Shown piece after piece: positions 1-6,101 of a stretch of DNA of 7,503 nt. A program made the translations under genes and the position numbers. The DNA comes from Thermaceae bacterium (lineage in GTDB: Bacteria; Deinococcota; Deinococci; Deinococcales; Marinithermaceae). The stretch's first letter is position 1. Every line of letters begins with the position of its first letter. The DNA is taken from the NCBI GenBank assembly GCA_027023115.1, contig JALVWZ010000363.1:1-7503 (forward strand). Direction: 5' to 3'. The notes below the pieces were generated by a model. The model did no database searches, was not told the DNA's origin, and was given only the letters and a program-made list of their open reading frames with translations.

Positions 1-1557
1 GCGGACGTACTTGGCGTCCTTCAGCTTCTCGGAGAGCTGCTGGACTTCTTCTTCCAGCTTGGGCAACACGCCGTACTGCAGCTCGGCGGCCTTGTTGAGG
101 TCGTAGTTGCGTTCGGCCAGCTCGATCTGGGTGCGGATTTCGTCGAGCTCTTTCTGCTTCTCGCGCAGCTCGTTCAAGATCTCGACCTCGGCCTGCCATT
201 CGGCCTTCATGGCCTCGATCTTCTCGGTCAGCTCGGCGATCTCCTTTTCGATCTCCTCGAGCCGCGCTTTGGAGTCGGGGTCGGTCTCTTTCTTGAGCGC
301 TTCACGCTCGATCTCCAGCTGCAGCTTCTTGCGCTCGAGCTGGTCGATCTCCTCGGGCTGGCTCTCCAGCTGCATCCGCAACCGCGCCGCCGCTTCGTCG
401 ATCAGGTCGATCGCTTTGTCGGGCAGACGGCGGTCGGAGATGTAGCGGTGGCTGAGCGTCGCCGCCGCCACGATGGCCGGGTCGGAGATGCGCACGCCGT
501 GATGGACCTCGTACTTCTCCTTGATGCCGCGGAGGATGCTGATGGTGTCCTCCACGCTCGGCTCGTCCACCAGCACCGGCTGGAAGCGGCGCTCGAGGGC
601 GGCGTCCTTCTCGATCTCGCGGTACTCGTCCAGCGTCGTCGCCCCGATCAGGCGCAGCTCGCCGCGGGCCAGCGCCGGCTTGAGCATGTTGCCGGCGTCC
701 ACCGCGCCCTCGGCCTTACCGGCGCCGACGATGGTGTGCAGCTCGTCGATGAACAGAATCACGCGCCCCTCGCTGGCGGTCGCCTCGGCGATGACCGCCT
801 TCAGACGCTCCTCGAACTCGCCGCGGTACTTGGCGCCGGCCAGCAGCGAGCCCATCTGCAGGGCGATAATGCGCTTTTCCTTGAGGCCTTCGGGCACGTC
901 GCCCTTGACGATGCGCTGGGCCAGGCCCTCCACGATGGCGGTTTTGCCCACGCCCGGCTCGCCGATGAGCACCGGGTTGTTCTTGGTGCGCCGCAGCAAG
1001 ATTTGAATGGTGCGGCGGATTTCCTCATCGCGGCCGATGACCGGATCCAGTTTGCCCTGTTCTGCCAACTCGGTCAGGTCCATGCCGTACTGCGCCAGCG
1101 CTTCGAAGGTCCCCTCGCCGTGTTCGCTTTCCACGTTTCTTCCTCCCCTTACCTCGTCGATGATTTTCTTGAGCTCGTCCGCCGGCGGCAGGCCGGGGAA
1201 GTTCTCTTCGGATATTGCTAGTAACAGAATGTCGAGGGCGACGAACTTATCGCCCTGCTGTTCGGCCAGTTGCTCGGCCCGCTTGATTACGCGGTCCAGC
1301 CGCTGCGAGATGTACTGGCCGCCCTCGGCGCCCTGCACCTTGGGCAGGCTGGCCAGTTCCTTATTAGCCGCCTCGAGCGCCTCCTTGGGGTCGCGGCCGG
1401 CCCGCGTTAGTAGCCGGCTCGGCAGGCCGGAAGGGTCGCGCAAGAGCACCACGACCATGTGGGGCAGGTCTATTTGCTGGTGCCCCAGTTCACGCGCCAG
1501 CACCTGGGCCTGGGCCAGGGCTTCGCGAGATTGTTGTGTCCATTTCTCCAGGTTCAT
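1..1557 (-). CDS. clpB: ATP-dependent disaggregase ClpB (Hsp100), N-terminal 519 residues, cut by window start
   Basis: ClpB is a cytosolic hexameric AAA+ chaperone that threads aggregated proteins through its pore together with DnaK/DnaJ/GrpE. The frame is open from ATG at 1557 to the window edge (519 codons). The family is usually about 850-870 residues, so the end of the M domain and all of NBD2 lie outside. Visible parts are the Clp N domain (about 1-140), then NBD1 with Walker A GEPGVGKT (199-206, K205), the pore-loop KYRG (243-246), Walker B ending FIDE (269-272, E272), GATTLDE (305-311) and the arginine-finger pair R323/R324. The charged coiled-coil M domain runs from about 395 to 519. 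The absence of a ClpC-type zinc or UVR region and the presence of the long M domain support ClpB. The start is fixed by AGGAGG at 1568-1563, 5 nt upstream. The sequence closely resembles Thermus ClpB from memory. Identity of the gene is near certain. Confidence 0.98.
   Translation of the reverse strand, partial: MNLEKWTQQSREALAQAQVLARELGHQQIDLPHMVVVLLRDPSGLPSRLLTRAGRDPKEALEAANKELASLPKVQGAEGGQYISQRLDRVIKRAEQLAEQQGDKFVALDILLLAISEENFPGLPPADELKKIIDEVRGGRNVESEHGEGTFEALAQYGMDLTELAEQGKLDPVIGRDEEIRRTIQILLRRTKNNPVLIGEPGVGKTAIVEGLAQRIVKGDVPEGLKEKRIIALQMGSLLAGAKYRGEFEERLKAVIAEATASEGRVILFIDELHTIVGAGKAEGAVDAGNMLKPALARGELRLIGATTLDEYREIEKDAALERRFQPVLVDEPSVEDTISILRGIKEKYEVHHGVRISDPAIVAAATLSHRYISDRRLPDKAIDLIDEAAARLRMQLESQPEEIDQLERKKLQLEIEREALKKETDPDSKARLEEIEKEIAELTEKIEAMKAEWQAEVEILNELREKQKELDEIRTQIELAERNYDLNKAAELQYGVLPKLEEEVQQLSEKLKDAKYVR
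1132..1148 (-). promoter_or_regulatory. Internal ribosome binding site and GTG start for short ClpB form
   Basis: Within clpB a strong Shine-Dalgarno run, GGGGAGGA (1148-1141), sits 6-7 nt before an in-frame GTG at 1134-1132, which is codon 142. This lies exactly between the N domain and NBD1. Starting here would give a ClpB lacking the N domain. Short ClpB forms from internal initiation are known in E. coli and Thermus. Use in this organism is inferred from the sequence only. The run also encodes the RGGR linker, so protein constraint alone might explain part of it. Confidence 0.7.
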
Positions 1558-1581
1558 GATTTCCTCCTATGACCGTACATA

Positions 1582-1610
1582 AGCATAACACTTGATACTG
1601 GTAATATCAA
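1582..1610 (-). promoter_or_regulatory. clpB promoter (sigma-70 type)
   Basis: On the minus strand TTGATA (1610-1605, five of six matches to the -35 consensus) is followed after exactly 17 nt by TATGCT (1587-1582, four of six matches to the -10). Transcription would begin near 1574-1576, leaving a leader of only about 18 nt that contains the AGGAGG site. A HAIR-type operator overlaps it. The -35 box is entirely inside one arm of the inverted repeat. Confidence 0.8.
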
Positions 1611-1611
1611 G
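1591..1611. promoter_or_regulatory. HAIR-like operator (putative HspR binding site)
   Basis: CTTGATA, 7 nt, TATCAAG forms a perfect 7-bp inverted repeat with a 7-nt spacer. The HspR-associated inverted repeat known from Actinobacteria is CTTGAGT-N7-ACTCAAG. The geometry is identical and five of seven bases in each arm match. HspR is a known repressor of heat-shock genes, clpB among them, in Actinobacteria and in Deinococcus. The site covers the clpB -35 box and most of the spacer, ending 3 nt before the -10, which is ideal for repression. Whether this genome encodes HspR cannot be seen here. Confidence 0.75.
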
Positions 1612-1650
1612 TATTTTAGGCACGACTTTTGGTCATGAAGCAAGGGCCAG

Positions 1651-1676
1651 AAAAAACCCCCTCGAACGAGGGGGTT
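1651..1676 (-). terminator. Intrinsic terminator of tRNA-Lys
   Basis: On the minus strand a perfect 10-bp inverted repeat (AACCCCCTCG / CGAGGGGGTT with 2 nt between, so a 9-bp stem with a 4-nt loop) ends in a run of six or more T (the T run partly overlaps the stem end). It starts 3 nt after the encoded CCA of the tRNA and lies upstream of the clpB promoter, so it isolates the tRNA unit from clpB. Confidence 0.93.
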
Positions 1677-1679
1677 ACC

Positions 1680-1756
1680 TGGTGGGCCGTGCAGGATTCG
1701 AACCTGCGACCAACCGATTAAAAGTCGGTTGCTCTACCAAACTGAGCTAACGGCCC
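1680..1756 (-). tRNA. tRNA-Lys (anticodon UUU), CCA encoded
   Basis: The 77-nt minus-strand sequence folds as a normal cloverleaf. It has a 7-bp acceptor stem GGGCCGT/ACGGCCC, a D arm GCTC/GAGC with a 9-nt loop, and an anticodon stem ACCGA/TCGGT with loop CTTTTAA giving anticodon UUU. A 5-nt variable loop is followed by T arm GCAGG/CCTGC with loop TTCGAAT, discriminator A and an encoded CCA at 1682-1680. The acceptor, D, anticodon and T stems are fully paired, so it should be functional. It decodes AAA and AAG. It has its own promoter and terminator. Confidence 0.98.
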
Positions 1757-1769
1757 GTTTGGCTACAAA

Positions 1770-1798
1770 ATTATATGAGCGCGCCTGACGGGTGTCAA
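1770..1798 (-). promoter_or_regulatory. tRNA-Lys promoter, perfect consensus
   Basis: TTGACA (1798-1793), 17 nt, TATAAT (1775-1770) is a full match to the housekeeping sigma consensus with optimal spacing. Transcription should begin near 1763-1764, about 7 nt before the mature tRNA 5' end. The -35 box lies 20 nt after the stop codon of the lipoprotein gene. No terminator for that gene is apparent in between. Confidence 0.93.
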
Positions 1799-1818
1799 AC
1801 GGCCCGGCCGAAAGCTGC

Positions 1819-3657
1819 TCACTTGGCCAACCCGTTGTAGCGCTCCACCAGCACGTGGGCGCTGCTGCCGCCGGCCTCCTGGTACCAGCTGATCAGGGGC
1901 AGGTCGTTGCCGTCTACGGCCAGGGAAGCCCGCTGCCAGGTGTCGGAGTTGCTCAGCGAAAAGGCTTGTCCGCCCACTGCGTCCCAGCTGGTGCTGTTCC
2001 AGCGCATAACCCAGCCGCCTTTCCCGCCAGGCAGATCCTGATAGAGGACCAGCAGCGGCGCGCCTTGCGAGTCCGTTGCCAAAAACAGCGGCCTGGTGGT
2101 CGCGCCGGCCTCGGTGGCGATGGCGCCGCCCAGCGCGTCCCACTGCCCGGCGGCGGCGTTCCAGCGGTCCACGTGGGTGCCGCTGTCCCAGTTGCTGGCA
2201 AAGTAGAGCTCGTCGTTGGGGCCAAGGGCGAGCTGGTACTGGCTGGAGCTGGAGCTGCTGTCCTGATGGTTGACGGCCGTACCGAGCTGCTGCCAGCCGG
2301 CGCCATCCCAGCGGTTGACCGCCACTCCACCAGCCACGGGCTTGGCGTAGTAAACAGCGCCATTGGAATCCACGATGACCGGAGAGGGCTGAGTGGAAAC
2401 CCCCTGCGAATAGGCGGCGCCGAGCGGATCCCAGCTGGCGTTGGCGTCGTTCCAGACGGCCAATTGGACGTGGTATTGGCCGCTTACCTGGTTCCACCAG
2501 CTCACGGCAATGGTGCCGTCGGCCCCGACCGCCACCCCGGTAGCCTGCGCTCCGGCGGCCTCGGCGATCGCGCCGCCGAGCTGTTGCCAGCTGCCGCTGC
2601 TGTGATCTGCGTCGTGCCAGACCCAACGCTTGATGGTCATGCCGTCGTTGCTGTTGGTGTAGCTCACCAGCGGCTGGTCGGCGTCGTCCAGCGCCATGGC
2701 GGCATAGTTGCGGTTGCTGCTGGTGGGGCCGCCGTCCACCGGACCGTCCCCCATGAGATCCCAGCTCCCTGTTTGCGCGTTCCAGCGTTTGACGAAGACG
2801 TTGACGCCGCCATGGCTATTCGGCTCGGTAAACGTCACCACAATGGAGCCGCCTGCGCCCGCGGCGATCATGGGGTACTGGGAGTACTTGTTCGCGACCT
2901 CGTCCAGTTGGTTGCCCATCGCGGCCCACTCGGCGGCGGTATCGAAGCCAAAGCCGGCGGCGGCAGGGTTGCCCGCCGCATCCTTGACGCCGTTCAGAGC
3001 CACGTCCAGATGGGTGGGGAGGCTGGCCGGGGCGCTATGCAGCTTGAGCCGGACCTGGGTGTGCTCGGCGTTGAACGAGGCGGCGTAGCTAAGGCTGGCA
3101 GCGCCGTCGCGAACCACCACCGTGGCCGGCGTGACGGAAGCCGGGTCGATGGGCTCGTTGAAGACCAGCACGATCTCATCGGCCAGCAAAACCCCGGTCG
3201 CGCCGTCGACGGGAACGTGGCTTTGCAGTTCGGGGGCGGCGGTATCGGCGCTCTCGAAGCTGAACGAGGTGGTGGTCATGGGGTTGCCCGCCTCGTCGGT
3301 GAGCCCCGAAAGCCGTACCTCCACAGTCGCGGGGCTGCTGGCGGGGAAGCTGGTCAGGTTGACGGTCAGCGTTTTGCCGTTGGAGCTGAGGGCGTGGTGG
3401 TAGCCCAGCTCGGCGCCGCCGCTGAGCACCTTTAGGTTCGTGGGCGTAACGCTGGCGGCGGCCAGGGGTTCGCTGAATACGAGGGTTATCGGTTGCCCGA
3501 GGTCAACCGCACTGGCGCCGGAGGCGGGAACGTGGCTGGTTAGGGCGGGTGGGGTGGTGTCGCTGGCGGTATTTTGTGGCGCGCCGCAAGAGGCTAGAGC
3601 AGCCAGCAGAACCGCGATCGACGACCAATAAAATAAACGCCGGGGTATAGGTGGCAT
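1819..3657 (-). CDS. Lipoprotein with two bacterial Ig-like domains and a probable seven-bladed beta-propeller
   Basis: A 612-residue exported protein of unknown function. Residues 1-24 form a lipoprotein signal: charged PRR (5-7), a hydrophobic stretch, and lipobox L-A-S-C with C24 as the lipidated residue. Two Ig-like domains of the SbsA/Big_5 type follow (about 35-137 and 139-240). Each has a TxPPxL or TAAPEL opening, a HVP...GA motif, a VF[SN]EP motif and a DEAGNP/DAAGNP turn. Residues 244-612 hold a repeat of about 46-58 residues marked by W-x-x-hydrophobic-G at W244, W299, W357, W409, W455, W506 and W558, best read as propeller blades. ATG 3657 is chosen because it starts the signal peptide. 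AAGGAG lies 4 nt upstream. A longer reading from 3855 would bury the signal. A cell-surface binding or adhesion role is inference. No catalytic motif is seen. Confidence 0.9.
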   Translation of the reverse strand: MPPIPRRLFYWSSIAVLLAALASCGAPQNTASDTTPPALTSHVPASGASAVDLGQPITLVFSEPLAAASVTPTNLKVLSGGAELGYHHALSSNGKTLTVNLTSFPASSPATVEVRLSGLTDEAGNPMTTTSFSFESADTAAPELQSHVPVDGATGVLLADEIVLVFNEPIDPASVTPATVVVRDGAASLSYAASFNAEHTQVRLKLHSAPASLPTHLDVALNGVKDAAGNPAAAGFGFDTAAEWAAMGNQLDEVANKYSQYPMIAAGAGGSIVVTFTEPNSHGGVNVFVKRWNAQTGSWDLMGDGPVDGGPTSSNRNYAAMALDDADQPLVSYTNSNDGMTIKRWVWHDADHSSGSWQQLGGAIAEAAGAQATGVAVGADGTIAVSWWNQVSGQYHVQLAVWNDANASWDPLGAAYSQGVSTQPSPVIVDSNGAVYYAKPVAGGVAVNRWDGAGWQQLGTAVNHQDSSSSSSQYQLALGPNDELYFASNWDSGTHVDRWNAAAGQWDALGGAIATEAGATTRPLFLATDSQGAPLLVLYQDLPGGKGGWVMRWNSTSWDAVGGQAFSLSNSDTWQRASLAVDGNDLPLISWYQEAGGSSAHVLVERYNGLAK

Positions 3658-3703
3658 ACTGCTCCTTTCCGCCGAAAATCCCTCAGGAGCCGAATTCTCG
3701 ACG

Positions 3704-3725
3704 CTGTTTGAAACAGATTGTACCA
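3704..3725 (-). promoter_or_regulatory. Possible extended -10 promoter with palindrome for the lipoprotein gene
   Basis: On the minus strand TGG-TACAAT (3725-3717) matches an extended -10 (TGn plus five of six -10 bases). No good -35 is seen at 17 nt. A palindrome, CTGTTT-G-AAACAG (3704-3716), lies directly downstream, at the expected start of transcription near 3710, where a repressor could act. The leader would be about 53 nt. This is a motif reading without further support. Confidence 0.4.
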
Positions 3726-3860
3726 GGAGGAGCGAGACTGCTAGGCGTAACCTCCCAACACGTCGTTCACAGAGTCCGGGAGGGGGCAGTACGTGGTGCG
3801 TGGCAGGTAGTACGTAGTATGGGGGTTTCCACAGGCCACAAGCTACGAGCCGCATACCGC

Positions 3861-3968
3861 TGTTTCGTCATTCCAGCCAAGCGGGCCTTTGGCTCGCGTG
3901 AGCCAGTCCAGACCGGAGCAGTCTCCGCCGCTCGCGCGTGTCGCAAGAAACAGTAGTGACGACGCAAA
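3861..3968 (-). repeat. Dispersed intergenic repeat, copy A (108 bp)
   Basis: Read on the minus strand, this aligns from end to end with 7278-7374 on the plus strand. Shared blocks include TTTGCGTCGTCAC, GGAGACTG, CCGGTCTGGA, GCTCACGCGAGCCAAA and TGGAATGACGAAACA. Copy A has about 12 extra nt in its first half. The edges carry an inverted CTGTTTC/GAAACAG, and the middle can form small GC-rich hairpins, so it resembles a short non-coding mobile or REP/MITE-like element. No transposase is nearby. Confidence 0.85.
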
Positions 3969-3998
3969 GCCCCAAGCGCGACCTCTAAAACGACTCCG

Positions 3999-4016
3999 CC
4001 CCAGCTTTCGCCGGGG
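3999..4016 (-). repeat. REP-like hairpin with GAAA loop, possibly a weak terminator
   Basis: On the minus strand CCCCGGC-GAAA-GCTGGGG forms a 7-bp stem (one G-U pair) with a GNRA tetraloop, preceded by TTCGTCA. It lies about 50 nt after the glycosyltransferase stop codon. TTTT occurs 8-9 nt after the stem, too far for a typical intrinsic terminator. The TTCGTCA plus hairpin style matches the TCATTCC-type intergenic repeats next to it. Confidence 0.55.
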
Positions 4017-4067
4017 TGACGAAGGAAGATCCTCGTGGCGTCGGGGGGACGTGTTCGAACCCTACGA

Positions 4068-5129
4068 CTAGGCAAACTCGCGCAGTACGGCCGCCAACGA
4101 GCTGGCGACGCTGGGCAGGGTGTGGCGCTCGAGCACCCGCCGCCGCGCCCGCTCGCCGGCGCGGCGCAATTCATCCTCGTCCGCCAGCGCCTCCAAAAGA
4201 CGGCGCCTGAGGTGGCGCGGCGGCCAGGGGGGAGCCAGCCAGCCCTCCACCCCGTCGTCTATCAGCTCCCTTTGCGCGGGAATGTTGCTGGAGAGCACCG
4301 GCAGACCCGAGGCCATGGCCTCGAGCGTAACCAACGACTGGTTCTCGCCGAAGGTTGGCTGCACCAGCAGGTCAGCGGCGCGGTATAGTTGCGGCATCTC
4401 CTTGACCATGCCCAAAAACACGGCGTTTTCGACCCCCAACCAGCGGGCCGCCGCCCGCACCTGCCTTTCCAGCGGGCCGGCGCCGGCCAGGGCCAGGGTC
4501 AGCCCCGGGATGCCGCGCGCCGCCAGCAACGCCGCCAGGTGGTTCTTTTCCAGCGCGAAGCGGGCGGGCATTACCGCCACCGTGCCGCTAAAGCCGAACT
4601 GCCGGCGCAATTCGGCCTTTTCGGCCGGGCTGGGGGGCCTGAAGCGCTCGCTATCGACGCCGTTGTGGATGGCGCGTACGTTCGGCACCTTGTGGGCCCG
4701 CTCCAGGTGCTCGCGGGCCCAGTTGGAAACGGTGATTACCCCGTCGCTACGGCGCAGGAGCGGCGCTTGCAAGAGGCGGTAGCCGGCGCGGTAAACGTAG
4801 TTGACCCCGCCGGGGATGAACATCTCCATCCAATCGTGCACCAGCGCCACCCGCGGCCGGGGCAGCACCACCAGCATGCGGCGGAAGTTTACCGGCGTCC
4901 AGGTAGAGGTCACGTAGAGGTCGGCCGCGGGCAGGCGGCGCAGGTCGGTGTAAGTCAGCGCCTCTATGCCGGCAGCGTGCAGTTTATCGCGGATGTACGC
5001 GGTGCGGGCCGCCGGCGGCATGGCCGAGAATGGTTCGATCCCAAATTCGGGTAGGAGCGGCAGGATCTGCGTCAGCCATATCTCGCTGCCGCCAACTTGG
5101 GTAGCGTCGGTAACGAAGCCAACTCGCAC
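4068..5129 (-). CDS. Glycosyltransferase, GT4 family (GT-B fold)
   Basis: This 353-residue protein should transfer a sugar from an activated donor to an envelope or polysaccharide acceptor. Donor and acceptor cannot be told from the sequence. It shows the GT-B two-domain pattern: an N-terminal start with GGSE (13-16), the linker motif NGVD (156-159), and a C-terminal domain with R190 and K195 (the basic pair that binds the donor diphosphate). The EX7E motif is E262 to E270, within FGENQSLVTLEAMASG. No membrane segment is seen, so it is cytosolic or membrane-peripheral. The start is GTG at 5129: the family N-terminus begins right there, and no Shine-Dalgarno precedes it. TATAAT instead lies 5 nt upstream, suggesting a leaderless message. 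It stands alone, divergent from the exchanger operon. Length is normal for the family. Confidence 0.94.
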   Translation of the reverse strand: MRVGFVTDATQVGGSEIWLTQILPLLPEFGIEPFSAMPPAARTAYIRDKLHAAGIEALTYTDLRRLPAADLYVTSTWTPVNFRRMLVVLPRPRVALVHDWMEMFIPGGVNYVYRAGYRLLQAPLLRRSDGVITVSNWAREHLERAHKVPNVRAIHNGVDSERFRPPSPAEKAELRRQFGFSGTVAVMPARFALEKNHLAALLAARGIPGLTLALAGAGPLERQVRAAARWLGVENAVFLGMVKEMPQLYRAADLLVQPTFGENQSLVTLEAMASGLPVLSSNIPAQRELIDDGVEGWLAPPWPPRHLRRRLLEALADEDELRRAGERARRRVLERHTLPSVASSLAAVLREFA

Positions 5130-5134
5130 ACGCC

Positions 5135-5140
5135 ATTATA
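5135..5140 (-). promoter_or_regulatory. -10 box of the glycosyltransferase gene (leaderless)
   Basis: TATAAT (5140-5135) on the minus strand is a perfect -10, with only 5 nt before the GTG start at 5129. Transcription would therefore begin at or next to the start codon. Leaderless messages with this arrangement are common in Deinococcota. No clear -35 is visible at 16-18 nt upstream. Confidence 0.7.
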
Positions 5141-5147
5141 CGGAGGG

Positions 5148-5156
5148 TGTTACGCT
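5148..5156 (+). promoter_or_regulatory. Possible extended -10 of the exchanger operon (leaderless)
   Basis: TGT-TACGCT (5148-5156) reads as an extended -10 with 6 nt between it and GTG 5163, so the message could begin at the start codon. The only Shine-Dalgarno-like run, GGAGGG (5142-5147), is 15 nt from that GTG, too far for normal use. TACGCT matches only three of six -10 positions, so confidence is limited. Confidence 0.45.
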
Positions 5157-5162
5157 TACTCC

Positions 5163-6101
5163 GTGGCCTGGGTCTGGGTTGGTATTGGCGTGTTGCTCCT
5201 CTACGGGGGCGGCGAGCTGTTGCTGGCTGGGTCGGTGGCGCTGGCGCGGCGGCTGGGTATCAGCCCGCTGGTGATAGGTCTGACCATCGTCGCCTTCGGC
5301 ACCAGCGCCCCCGAGCTGGCGGCCACCCTGACCGCCGCCCTCAAGGGCAGCAGCGCGGTGGCTTACGGCAACGTCATCGGCTCGAACATCGCCAACCTTT
5401 CGCTGGTGCTGGGGGCGGCGGCGCTGGCGCGGCCGCTACTTACCCGGGCGCGTTTCATCCACCGCGAGATGCCGTTCCTCTTTGGCGTCAGCCTGGCGCT
5501 GTTCGTGGTGATTGCCGACGGTTGGGTGAGCCGTTTCGAGGGTGCTTTGTTAGTTGCCGGCCTGGCCGCCTACCTGCTCTATCTGCTGCGCGACGCCCGC
5601 GAGCCGCCGCCGGTAGAGGCCGAGTTCGCCGGTGAGTTTGGCGATGGCCGCCCGCCGCTGTTTTTATCGCTCTTGCAACTGACTTTAGGGGTCGTTCTCC
5701 TCACCGCGGGCGCGGCGGCGCTGGTGGAGGGTGCGGTCACGCTGGCGCGAGCCTGGGGCGTGGCCGACCGGGTCATCGGCCTGACCGTAGTGGCCCTCGG
5801 CACCAGCCTGCCGGAGCTGGCCAGCGCCATGGTGGCGGCGCGCAAGGGCGAGTCGGATATCGTCCTCGGAAACCTGATTGGCTCCAACGTTTTCAACTCG
5901 TTGGGTATCCTCGGCATTACCGCGCTGGTAAGGCCAATTCACCCCGACGGCGGTGCGGTGCTGCTAGACCTGGCGGTCATGCTGGGGTTGGTGCTGCTGG
6001 CCTGGCCGCTGCTCTACACCGGGCTGCGCCTGGGGCGCCGCGAGGGGGCGGTATTGCTGGCGGCTTACCTGCTCTACGTGGCTTACCTCTTTAAGTCATG
6101 A
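5163..6101 (+). CDS. CaCA-family Na+/Ca2+ (possibly K+-dependent) exchanger
   Basis: A 312-residue inner-membrane antiporter of the Ca2+:cation antiporter family (YrbG/NCX-like), expected to expel Ca2+ in exchange for Na+. About ten membrane segments can be drawn in two inverted halves. Both alpha repeats are intact. The first has GLTIVAFGTSAPE (39-51, E51) and GNVIGSN (69-75). The second has GLTVVALGTSLPE (206-218, E218) and GNLIGSN (236-242). The two glutamates are the ion-binding acids of the family. A charged linker rich in Pro and Glu (about 143-165) separates the halves, with no large regulatory domain, as usual in bacteria. The start is GTG 5163. An upstream TTG at 5097 would add 22 non-hydrophobic residues and run into the divergent gene. 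The stop overlaps the next start by ATGA. The exact co-ion is not readable. Confidence 0.93.
   Translation: MAWVWVGIGVLLLYGGGELLLAGSVALARRLGISPLVIGLTIVAFGTSAPELAATLTAALKGSSAVAYGNVIGSNIANLSLVLGAAALARPLLTRARFIHREMPFLFGVSLALFVVIADGWVSRFEGALLVAGLAAYLLYLLRDAREPPPVEAEFAGEFGDGRPPLFLSLLQLTLGVVLLTAGAAALVEGAVTLARAWGVADRVIGLTVVALGTSLPELASAMVAARKGESDIVLGNLIGSNVFNSLGILGITALVRPIHPDGGAVLLDLAVMLGLVLLAWPLLYTGLRLGRREGAVLLAAYLLYVAYLFKS

Larger units (their letters stand above)
3658..4067. other. Intergenic region, about 410 bp, no gene
   Basis: No convincing coding sequence is present: reading frames here lack ribosome sites and recognisable domains. From 3657 outward it holds the leader and possible promoter of the lipoprotein gene. 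Next is a stretch at about 3786-3856 of loosely repeated words such as GTACGTGG, GTGCGTGGC and GTAGTACGTAGTA, then the dispersed repeat at 3861-3968, and finally a GAAA-loop hairpin at 3999-4016 behind the glycosyltransferase stop codon. Confidence 0.75.

Noticed and set aside
448..1221. Plus-strand frame of 257 codons opposite clpB
   Set aside because: Antisense shadow of highly conserved ClpB coding sequence, with no recognisable protein features.
1554..1580. Eight-codon ORF in the clpB leader with an ATGA overlap
   Set aside because: Its ATG (1580) lies at or before the predicted transcription start (about 1575) and has no ribosome site.
1792..3435. Long plus-strand open frame of 547 codons opposite the lipoprotein gene
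   Set aside because: GC-rich shadow of the minus-strand gene. It is rich in Gly, Ala and Val with no domain pattern, while the minus strand shows a lipobox, Ig-like domains and periodic repeats.
3658..3855. Upstream extension of the lipoprotein reading frame to an ATG at 3855
   Set aside because: It would place 66 residues before a textbook lipoprotein signal peptide, and AAGGAG supports the ATG at 3657.
3861..3968. CRISPR or riboswitch reading of the structured intergenic repeat
   Set aside because: There is no regular repeat-spacer array, and the same sequence recurs in inverted orientation beside unrelated genes, which fits a dispersed repeat better.
5097..5162. TTG start giving the exchanger 22 more residues
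   Set aside because: The added residues are polar, unlike the family N-terminus, and the start would lie inside the divergent glycosyltransferase gene.
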